NCBI GenBank assembly: GCA_002358575.1
Contig: DEPD01000084.1
Coordinates: 1 to 13,355, forward strand
DNA from: Lachnospiraceae bacterium UBA3401
GTDB lineage: Bacteria > Bacillota > Clostridia > Lachnospirales > Lachnospiraceae
Reading direction: 5' to 3'
DNA length: 13,355 nucleotides
The position numbers and the translations under genes are program-made. Positions 1 to 6,441 of this stretch are shown in pieces. The notes below the pieces were generated by a model that worked only from the letters and a program-made list of their open reading frames with translations, was not told where the DNA came from and searched no databases. Positions within the stretch are counted from its first letter, which is position 1, and each line of letters begins with the position of its first letter.

Positions 1-41
1 AGTAATCTTATTTTACTCTGAAGTATCTTTTTATCAACCAC
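1..41 (-). CDS. Possible 5' end of a regulator gene (partial)
   Basis: Reading leftward from a GTG at 41-39 there is an open frame to the window edge. It encodes V-V-D-K-K-I-L-Q-S-K-I-R-L, with the first codon read as Met. An in-frame TAA lies just upstream, so translation would have to begin here. AAGGA and AAGAAGG sequences precede it, but the spacing is not ideal. The short basic N-terminus resembles the start of TetR/AcrR-type repressors (typically D-K-R-x-x-K-x-K-x-x-L). That is only an inference from 13 residues. Support comes from the perfect minus-strand promoter at 137-165 and the inverted repeat covering its -10, which together look like a self-repressing gene. The true start could instead lie outside the window. 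Confidence 0.3.
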   Translation of the reverse strand, partial: MVDKKILQSKIRL

Positions 42-124
42 CCTTCTTGGAATTCCTTATATTTGAATTATACAGGAAGCTCCTTTCATTCTAAACCTAT
101 CATCCCAATTATAAAGCATCCAAA

Positions 125-158
125 ACGTATGTACGCATTATAGTGCATGAACATACAT
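125..158. promoter_or_regulatory. Probable operator: inverted repeat around the -10
   Basis: ACGTATGT (125-132) and ACATACAT (151-158) form an inverted repeat matching at 7 of 8 positions, with an 18-nt centre. The centre contains the whole -10 of the minus-strand promoter, and the right arm lies inside the -35/-10 spacer. Bound protein would block RNA polymerase, as in many TetR, MarR or PadR family autorepressors. The match to any specific family is not established. Confidence 0.45.
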
Positions 159-165
159 TTGTCAA
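137..165 (-). promoter_or_regulatory. Consensus sigma-A promoter
   Basis: On the minus strand the -35 is TTGACA (160-165) and the -10 is TATAAT (137-142), separated by exactly 17 nt. Both hexamers match the consensus perfectly. Transcription would start near 130 and run leftward out of the window. It would drive the partial gene at the left edge or one just beyond it. Confidence 0.8.
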
Positions 166-299
166 GAATTGGAGTTCACTCAAACTTTTTACATCTGTTC
201 TTCTCTTCAATGCAACTCGTGAAAATATTGCTTTTTTCAAGAGTAAACTGCAAATGAGAGCATAAAAACCAAGAACACTGCTATAAAAATAAGTTCGTG

Positions 300-328
300 G
301 TGACATTTTTCACAGAACGCGCTATAAT
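300..328 (+). promoter_or_regulatory. Sigma-A promoter of the flavoprotein gene
   Basis: GTGACA (300-305) matches TTGACA at five of six positions. It is followed by a 17-nt spacer and a perfect TATAAT (323-328). Transcription should start near 335, about 30 nt upstream of the ATG at 366. The promoter's position argues against the longer in-frame start at 297, which would lie upstream of the transcript. Confidence 0.75.
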
Positions 329-365
329 AATAAAACATGGATTAAATGTAAAAGGAGAATTGATT

Positions 366-869
366 ATGCATGTTTTTCAACCAATTCCAGTAGATGAACT
401 GGAACTAAATCCCTTTGAGTCAATCGGAAAAGATTGGGCACTGGTATCTGCCGGCACCAAGCAGAAGGCGAACACCATGACTGTGAGCTGGGGCGGCATT
501 GGTGTACTATGGGGAAAAAATGTTGCCTTCCTCTTTATTCGGGACTCAAGATACACCAAAGAATTTCTTGATACCGGAGAGTTTTTCTCTGTATCCTTTA
601 TGGGAAAAGAGTACAAGGAAGCGCTAAATTATTGCGGTTCTCATTCTGGCCGCAATTCTGACAAGGTTGCGGAAGCCGGACTCACATGGAATTATAAGCT
701 CTCCATTCCATTCATTGATGAGGGAAGTTTTGTGCTTTTGTGCCATAAACTAGCCGCCGTTCGGCTAACAGAGGAAACTTTCCTCTCACCGGAGATTTCC
801 AAATGGTACAAAGATGGCGACCTGCACACAATGTATGTCGGCGAGATCATTGAGCTAATGGCACGCTAA
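366..869 (+). CDS. Flavin reductase-like FMN-binding split-barrel protein
   Basis: The 167-aa protein belongs by overall pattern to the flavin reductase / flavoredoxin family. These small cytoplasmic proteins have an FMN-binding split barrel and pass electrons to or from bound flavin. Typical family features are W-x-L-V-x-A-G near residues 24-30, the N-T-M-T-V-S-W-G-G segment at 36-44, R-D-S-R-Y-T at 59-64, and F-F-S-V-S-F at 73-78. The start at 366 is chosen because AAAGGAG (351-357) lies 8 nt upstream and the promoter is at 300-328; an upstream in-frame start at 297 is rejected. It seems to be monocistronic and converges on the CPBP gene, with 15 nt between the stop codons. The electron partner cannot be told from sequence. 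The family is clear; the exact activity is not. Confidence 0.85.
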   Translation: MHVFQPIPVDELELNPFESIGKDWALVSAGTKQKANTMTVSWGGIGVLWGKNVAFLFIRDSRYTKEFLDTGEFFSVSFMGKEYKEALNYCGSHSGRNSDKVAEAGLTWNYKLSIPFIDEGSFVLLCHKLAAVRLTEETFLSPEISKWYKDGDLHTMYVGEIIELMAR

Positions 870-884
870 TTGAGTATGGGAAAG

Positions 885-1796
885 TTATTCCTTTTGCTGC
901 CCATGTACAAAGAAAAGTAAACCGATAGACAGCACTATAAAAACCACACACCACACAGGAGTTATCAAAAACACGGTCCATTCTGTAAATCCAGATGCTA
1001 TAAAAATAAAAAGATTTGCAGACATATGCATCAGAACCGGTGCAGCAAAACAGCCGATGTAAGTATAGCAGGCTGCCATCAGCATTCCCATAGCCGTTGC
1101 ATATAAAAACTGCGGCAAATTTGCATGAAAGAGTCCAAACAAAAGCGCTGAGAAAAAAACTGCTATTTTCGTACTGTAAAATTTTCTAATGCGGTTGTAT
1201 AAGACTCCGCGAAATACAATCTCCTCCACAAGTGGGGAGACAATACCATACAGTACAATTCCAATCCCAATTGGCACAGAATATTGTATGGCTTCCACTG
1301 CCTCATACCGTTCAGAGCCAAATACATTTTTGCCAGAAGCGGACAGTTCTGTTATCAGCTCAATCCCTATATTGAACGCCAGTGAGGCAGTGATGCCAAG
1401 AAGGGCGCACAACGCCAGACGAAGTGCTTTGTGCGCAGTCTTTTTTTCAAAAAAATCCATCTTTAAAAACCGAAAAAATTGTATCAATACGCCTTTATCA
1501 ATATCTACCTCTCCGGTTGTACTTGCCTCAATAAGAAAATCATTTAGTAAAAAACCGACTCCCATCAAGCTTGCTGCACCGTTTACCACAGCGCTAAGCG
1601 GTAGCGAATTACGCTCCACCCAACCAGCAATTCCTGTGATAGGAAGTGCTGGAATCGCAATCGCAAGAAAGAACATTGCGACGGTTTTCACTAACATATA
1701 CATGACAAACGGTCTTACAATATATGCCAATTTCTGTAACAGTGTTGTCCGTTTTGGTGTTCTTTTTATCTGTCTTTTCACATTTTTTGTGCTCAT
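885..1796 (-). CDS. CPBP family intramembrane glutamic protease homologue
   Basis: The 303-aa protein is very hydrophobic, with about eight likely membrane segments after a basic N-terminus. It carries the CPBP/Abi (Rce1-like) signature: E-E-I-V-F-R-G with E191, E192 and R196, then F-x-x-x-H with H224, then H-x-x-x-N with H257 and N261. These are the residues that form the active site in this family. Members act in the membrane as proteases, or sometimes in bacteriocin immunity; the substrate here is unknown. I chose the ATG at 1796 because GGAGAG lies just upstream of it; an ATG four codons earlier (1808) has no ribosome binding site. It lies 81 nt after the HAD gene on the same strand, so it may be the last gene of the addBA operon, although an inverted repeat sits in the gap. 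Confidence 0.85.
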   Translation of the reverse strand: MSTKNVKRQIKRTPKRTTLLQKLAYIVRPFVMYMLVKTVAMFFLAIAIPALPITGIAGWVERNSLPLSAVVNGAASLMGVGFLLNDFLIEASTTGEVDIDKGVLIQFFRFLKMDFFEKKTAHKALRLALCALLGITASLAFNIGIELITELSASGKNVFGSERYEAVEAIQYSVPIGIGIVLYGIVSPLVEEIVFRGVLYNRIRKFYSTKIAVFFSALLFGLFHANLPQFLYATAMGMLMAACYTYIGCFAAPVLMHMSANLFIFIASGFTEWTVFLITPVWCVVFIVLSIGLLFFVHGQQKE

Positions 1797-1840
1797 CAAA
1801 CTCTCCATTCATTTCAAGGAATTATATCGATAGTTCCTAA

Positions 1841-1894
1841 TGAACTGTTCAGAAATAGCCAAGTCAAGATGTATAAGTTATTGTTGAACAGTTC
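1841..1894. repeat. Inverted repeat between HAD gene and CPBP gene
   Basis: GAACTGTTCA (1842-1851) and TGAACAGTTC (1885-1894) are exact reverse complements separated by 33 nt. In addition, AGTTCCTAA occurs twice as a direct repeat (1832-1840 and 1890-1898). The right arm overlaps the last codons of the HAD gene. There is no run of T after it on the minus strand, so it is not a standard terminator. It could form a hairpin in the mRNA that affects read-through into the CPBP gene, or be the remnant of a small palindromic repeat. Confidence 0.6.
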
Positions 1895-2558
1895 CTAAAG
1901 TCAACATAGCAGACAGCAACTCCACAGAATTAACCGTAAAATCTGCGCCTGCCTGTTCAAGTTCTCCTTCTGACGCATATCCAAAAGACACTCCTACAGA
2001 AGTAATACCTTGTGCTTTTGCGCCCTCAATGTCAAACTTTCGATCACCCACCATCACAACAGTATCTTTTTTCTCAGAAGGTATCATTTCAGCCGAAACC
2101 ATCTGCCGCAGCGCCTCCTCGACAACCTCTTCTTTTCTGCTGCGCGTTCCATCCATATTACTTCCGACAACGAAGTCAAAATACTTTCTGATATCAAAAT
2201 AATCCAATATCTGTTCTACAAACAGCGTCGGTTTGCTTGACGCAATTGCCAATATTTTTCCTTTCCTCTTTAATTCTGCTAACATTTCTGAAATCCCAGG
2301 ATAGATTTCATTTTCATAAATTCCCTGCTGCGCAAATCGCTCACGATATTTAGCGATTGCCACAGCAATCTGTTCCTCATTCAAACCATAAAACTCCCGA
2401 AAACTATCTGCCAATGGTGGTCCGATAAAAGGTTCTAATCTGTCAAGAGAAGGTTCATCGATACCAAGCGCGTACAGTGCATACTGTACAGAACGTGTAA
2501 TTCCAATCTTCGGATCTGTCAAAGTGCCATCCAAGTCAAATAAAATATATTTAAACAT
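1878..2558 (-). CDS. HAD-superfamily phosphatase, phosphoglycolate phosphatase-like
   Basis: This 226-aa cytoplasmic hydrolase has the complete HAD set. Motif I is D-L-D-G-T with nucleophile D8 and acid/base D10. The motif II serine is in the A-S-S-K-P segment near 106-110. A motif III lysine lies near K142, and motif IV is G-D-R-K-F-D with D172 and D176. An alpha-helical cap lies between residues about 15 and 85, as in the Gph/PgmB/5'-nucleotidase subgroup, and G-P-P-L near 46-49 is typical of Gph-like members. The length is normal for the group, and the natural substrate (phosphoglycolate, sugar phosphate or nucleotide) cannot be decided. The ATG at 2558 lies inside the 3' end of addA (8-nt overlap). 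AGGAGGAG is placed about 5 nt before it, within the addA coding sequence, so translation is coupled to addA. Confidence 0.9.
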   Translation of the reverse strand: MFKYILFDLDGTLTDPKIGITRSVQYALYALGIDEPSLDRLEPFIGPPLADSFREFYGLNEEQIAVAIAKYRERFAQQGIYENEIYPGISEMLAELKRKGKILAIASSKPTLFVEQILDYFDIRKYFDFVVGSNMDGTRSRKEEVVEEALRQMVSAEMIPSEKKDTVVMVGDRKFDIEGAKAQGITSVGVSFGYASEGELEQAGADFTVNSVELLSAMLTLGTVQQ

Positions 2559-5500
2559 AAATCTCCTCCTGCAAAGAAAAGGAATACAAATATCGTTCCT
2601 TCACTCGCTTACCAGTAATCTGCTCAAGCGCTTTCTGATAATAATCAAGCTGATTCTTATAGCGCTGAATCAACTCCTCCTTACAACTTACCTTATCCGT
2701 CTTGTAATCCGCAAGCACTATTTCCTCATTCTCATAGAAAAATACATCAATCACACCCTGAATCAGTATGGTCTCCGTAGGTGGAAAATCTGGTTTTAAC
2801 TGGTCTGCACTAATTCCAAGCACAAAGGGCTGTTCCTTAAAAAGTTCATTGCGCGCATTTGCCGCTATCATACGCTTTGCCAAGCTAGACTGAAAAAAGT
2901 TTCTAATTCTATTAATGCCGACACAAGCAAGCTCATCCGCAGTAACCGTACCCTCAGCAATCCATTGTGTCTGCTCGCCCTTTAAGATTGCATAGAGCTG
3001 CTTCTTGTCTGTGTTCAGCTTTTCTGAAAAGGACAATAATTCCATAATCTTGTGTACTGCTGTACCATATTGGATTCCTGACAATGCTTTTCTGGCGTGT
3101 GGTATTTCCGTATCCGTTGGATCTGTTTCTGACACCTCTGTTATATTTTCTGCTTCCTCAAGTGCAAAATCTGGTATATAGTGTTCTCTTGGCAGCACCA
3201 CAAGCTCCGCAGATTCCGCAAAAGCCTCCTCATAAGATGCCTTTTTCAGTTCAGAGACGGTCGTCTTTACCGTCAGTCCCTCCAAATCAGAGTGAGGATA
3301 TACATAGTGCAGTTTTTCATAAAGTACTGTTTTTAACGCTGCATCTGAATATACAGACGCTTTGGAAAGTTCTTCTTCCAGGGCGATTGACTTCCCTTGT
3401 TTCTTTAGCTGTGTTCTTATTTTTTCTGCCTGACTTTCCGTCTCCTGATACAATGTAACCCCAATTGGAATTTCTCTATAAGGCAACGGATATCTAATGT
3501 ATTCAAATCCGTGCTCCTCCAACAGCTCTCTCATACAGCTATGACGTATCAGCGCCGCAAGTATCATATCCATATAAGAATTTGCCCCCATCAATACAGA
3601 GTACGGGAGCTTTTCAGCAGACTCCATTGTCAAATACACATTATTCGCAAGCTTTTTATCAAAATCACCCAAATACCCAGTGAGAATTAATTTCTCTTTC
3701 GCCCTTGTAAGTGCTACATATAATACTCTTAAATCTTCGCCGCGCGTATCCTCCTTCATGCGCTGAGCCACTACATTTTTACGCATTGTTTTTCGCTTTA
3801 AACGCAAAGTTGGGTCAATATAATCTACGCCAACGCCAAGTTCCACATCCATCAAAATACTTTTGCGCATATCCATCTGATTAAACTGTTTGGACAGCCC
3901 GCAGACAAAACAAATTGGAAACTCCAATCCCTTACTTTTATGGATTGTCATAATGCGCACGACATCTGCATTTTCATCAAGAATATTTGCCTCACCAAAA
4001 TCTACATCTTGTTCCTGTATCGTTTCCAGATACCGAATAAAATGAAACAGTCCATAAAAACTTGTATTCTGGAATGCTCCTGCCTTTTCTAACAGCAGTT
4101 CAATATTGGCCATTCGCTGGTCCCCACCTGGCATAGACCCCACAAAAGCATCATAGGACGTATCCGCAATCAATTGCTGCAAAAGCTCTTTAATTGGTGT
4201 GTATGCGATTCTTTTGCGATACTCTGTAATCATTTTAAAGAACCGCTCTAACTTCGTCTGGCTAACTCTGTTCTCTGGACGAATTTCCCCTTCAAATTTC
4301 TGGTCCGTTGATGCCGTCTCCAAATGATATACCTGATTATAATATAATTGTACTTGTTCATATAAAAATAGTTTTCTGCGTTTTTTGTCTGCCTTGTCTT
4401 CCTGCTGTTCTTGCTGTTCCTGTTGTTCCATAAAATCTCTGGCAAAACAACGAATGCATGTAATATCTGTTTCTGTAAAATCAAAAAATGGCAGTTTTAG
4501 AACTCCAAAAAGCGGAATATCTTGCAGTGGATTGTCCAGCACGCGCAAAAAATTGACAATTCCCTGTATCTCTAGTGTCTCAAAATAACCCGCCCGGCTA
4601 GTCACATGTACTGGAATCCCCTGCTCGGACAAAATTCTGCGAAAATCTTCATCCCAGCCTGCAGTCGCTCGAAATAAAAGTACAATATCTGAATATTTCG
4701 CTGGACGAACTTCTCCTGTCGCTGCATCGGTAATTGGAAACTCTCCTACAATTTGCCGAATGCGCTCTGCCACCATCACCGCCTCAATCTCTTTCTCAGA
4801 ATACTTTTGTGTCTCTGTATCTCCCTCCTGAACCAAAAGAGAATCCGGCGTGGCAATCATTAGTTCTGTCTGGTAAATATATCTCTCATCCATGTGTTCT
4901 GGCTCTGGGTAAGAAGCGCCTACATACAATGCTGCTCTGTTGTCATACTCCACATTTCCAACACTCGCTGTCATTAACTGGCTACATATAAAATTTGTCG
5001 CATCTGTCACTTCCCTGCGGCTTCTAAAATTCATGCTCAAGTCGATCCGAACCTGATGACTGCTCTTGTCATTTATGACGTATGTGTCATACTTTTCCAT
5101 AAAAATTTCTGGTCTTGCCAAACGAAATTTGTAGATACTCTGCTTGACATCACCCACCATAAACCGATTGTAACGCCCTTTCTCCTCGCCTGAAATGCAT
5201 TTTAACAACAGCTCCTGCACTTCGTTCGAGTCCTGATACTCATCAATCATAATCTCGGCAAAATAATCCTGCAATTCAAGCGCTGTATTTCCTGGAACAA
5301 TTTTGCCATTTTCATCGCGCTTTAACAAAATCTGCAACGCAAAATGTTCCATATCCGAGAAATCAATTACATTTCGATCTCGCTTTAACTGGTCAAGCAT
5401 TTTCTTAAAAGTCAGAGTGAGAGAGACTAACTCCTCCACTGACTCCTGACATAAAGCCATATCGCTCAGAGTGTTATCCACCGAAATCTGAAACAAAAAC

Positions 5501-6441
5501 TTTTTTAAATCCGCAATATTCTTCTTAACTTCGTCGCGTATTGCCTTGACCATTTCCTTTAAAACGGGGTCTACACCCTCTATCTTTTTCCCAGAAAGAC
5601 GTGTAAAAGTACAATACGTAAATAAATCGTGCAGATCATTGTAATCTGATGCACTCTGAAGTTTCTCAATCAGAATGATATCTGATGCAAGATTGTCCGC
5701 ATATTGGATTGGCCCGCCCACGCTGCCCGCGATCTCCAATGCTTGTTGCAGACGATTTCTACACTCCTGTAAAATCGTGCGAATATATGTCAGTGCACAC
5801 TGAAACCATTTTTTATCAGAGAGCGCACTGATGTCCTCAATCTGGTAATCCTCCAATCGCTCTGTGAGCCATTGCTTTGGAAATGGATAACTCATTGAAA
5901 AATGATAAAGCCTTAAAATTGCTTCCTCTATTTTTTTCTCGTTCGTTCCAGTACTGTAACATTCAATAAAATGCAGAAACCGCTCTGTTGGCTCTGTGTG
6001 CGCTTCCTCCAAAAGTTTACCCATCACATCCGATTCAAGCAGTCGAACCTCGCTCTCATCCGCCACGCGAAACGCTGGGTCCAAACCAATCTCATTAAAA
6101 TTGTTGCGAATTACATACAGGCAAAAGGAATCAATTGTTGTAATCTGAGCATTGTGTATTAGTGATGCCTGCTTTTGCAAATGTTCACTCTCTGGGTGTT
6201 CCTCCAGCTTTTGCGAGACTGCCTTGCTGATACGCTCCCGCATCTGTGCCGCCGCAGCAGAAGTAAACGTCACAATCAAAAGGCGGTCAATATCAACAGG
6301 ATTGTTGTCATCTGTAATCATTTGAATAATCCGCTCTACCAGAACTGCTGTTTTGCCGCTTCCCGCCGCTGCCGATACCAGAATATTACAGTTTCGAGTG
6401 TCAATGACACGCTGTTGATCCGGTGTAAAACTTATCGCCAT
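2551..6441 (-). CDS. addA: ATP-dependent helicase/nuclease subunit A
   Basis: The 1296-aa protein is the motor and nuclease subunit of the AddAB complex. That complex unwinds and degrades DNA from double-strand ends and leaves a 3' tail for RecA. All superfamily 1A (UvrD-like) motifs are visible: Walker A G-S-G-K-T at 27-31, motif Ia T-F-T-S-A-A-A-A at 58-65, D-E-Y-Q-D at 400-404, then G-D-V-K-Q-S-I-Y and M-N-F-R-S-R, M-T-I-H-K-S-K-G-L-E-F at 831-841, and Y-V-A-L-T-R-A-K at 908-915. The C-terminal RecB-type nuclease is intact, with H1129, D1231, D1245-Y-K1247 and Q1264-x-x-Y1267. Its length is slightly above the roughly 1230 aa of the Bacillus subtilis protein. Its ATG directly follows the addB stop (TAAATG), with GGGGGAG inside the last addB codons as ribosome binding site. 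A glutamine/glutamate repeat (672-681) lies in a linker. Confidence 0.97.
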   Translation of the reverse strand: MAISFTPDQQRVIDTRNCNILVSAAAGSGKTAVLVERIIQMITDDNNPVDIDRLLIVTFTSAAAAQMRERISKAVSQKLEEHPESEHLQKQASLIHNAQITTIDSFCLYVIRNNFNEIGLDPAFRVADESEVRLLESDVMGKLLEEAHTEPTERFLHFIECYSTGTNEKKIEEAILRLYHFSMSYPFPKQWLTERLEDYQIEDISALSDKKWFQCALTYIRTILQECRNRLQQALEIAGSVGGPIQYADNLASDIILIEKLQSASDYNDLHDLFTYCTFTRLSGKKIEGVDPVLKEMVKAIRDEVKKNIADLKKFLFQISVDNTLSDMALCQESVEELVSLTLTFKKMLDQLKRDRNVIDFSDMEHFALQILLKRDENGKIVPGNTALELQDYFAEIMIDEYQDSNEVQELLLKCISGEEKGRYNRFMVGDVKQSIYKFRLARPEIFMEKYDTYVINDKSSHQVRIDLSMNFRSRREVTDATNFICSQLMTASVGNVEYDNRAALYVGASYPEPEHMDERYIYQTELMIATPDSLLVQEGDTETQKYSEKEIEAVMVAERIRQIVGEFPITDAATGEVRPAKYSDIVLLFRATAGWDEDFRRILSEQGIPVHVTSRAGYFETLEIQGIVNFLRVLDNPLQDIPLFGVLKLPFFDFTETDITCIRCFARDFMEQQEQQEQQEDKADKKRRKLFLYEQVQLYYNQVYHLETASTDQKFEGEIRPENRVSQTKLERFFKMITEYRKRIAYTPIKELLQQLIADTSYDAFVGSMPGGDQRMANIELLLEKAGAFQNTSFYGLFHFIRYLETIQEQDVDFGEANILDENADVVRIMTIHKSKGLEFPICFVCGLSKQFNQMDMRKSILMDVELGVGVDYIDPTLRLKRKTMRKNVVAQRMKEDTRGEDLRVLYVALTRAKEKLILTGYLGDFDKKLANNVYLTMESAEKLPYSVLMGANSYMDMILAALIRHSCMRELLEEHGFEYIRYPLPYREIPIGVTLYQETESQAEKIRTQLKKQGKSIALEEELSKASVYSDAALKTVLYEKLHYVYPHSDLEGLTVKTTVSELKKASYEEAFAESAELVVLPREHYIPDFALEEAENITEVSETDPTDTEIPHARKALSGIQYGTAVHKIMELLSFSEKLNTDKKQLYAILKGEQTQWIAEGTVTADELACVGINRIRNFFQSSLAKRMIAANARNELFKEQPFVLGISADQLKPDFPPTETILIQGVIDVFFYENEEIVLADYKTDKVSCKEELIQRYKNQLDYYQKALEQITGKRVKERYLYSFSLQEEIYV

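Larger units (their letters stand above)
42..365. other. Divergent intergenic region
   Basis: This 324-nt stretch separates the left-edge minus-strand transcript from the plus-strand flavoprotein gene. It holds a minus-strand sigma-A promoter (137-165), an inverted repeat around that promoter's -10 (125-158) and a plus-strand sigma-A promoter (300-328). A minus-strand open frame of 65 codons (109-306) crosses it but lacks a ribosome binding site and contains both promoters, so I do not call it a gene. The stretch 166-299 shows nothing I can name. Confidence 0.6.

Noticed and set aside
125..165. Possible LexA (SOS) box near GAACATACATTT at 150-161
   Set aside because: It matches only one half of the Firmicute GAACnnnnGTTC site. 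No proper LexA box was found by eye upstream of addB either.
109..306. Minus-strand 65-codon open frame in the left intergenic region
   Set aside because: It has no ribosome binding site, spans both divergent promoters and does not resemble a known protein.
297..365. N-terminal extension of the flavoprotein to an ATG at 297
   Set aside because: The -35/-10 promoter (300-328) lies downstream of that codon, and a strong Shine-Dalgarno sequence is placed correctly for the ATG at 366.
876..904. ATGGG/CCCAT inverted repeat between the convergent flavoprotein and CPBP genes
   Set aside because: The stem is only 5 bp with a long loop and no T-run, so it does not qualify as a terminator.
1189..1833. 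Long plus-strand open frame (214 codons) opposite the CPBP gene
   Set aside because: It is antisense to a gene with intact catalytic motifs and lacks a recognisable domain; it is a shadow frame.
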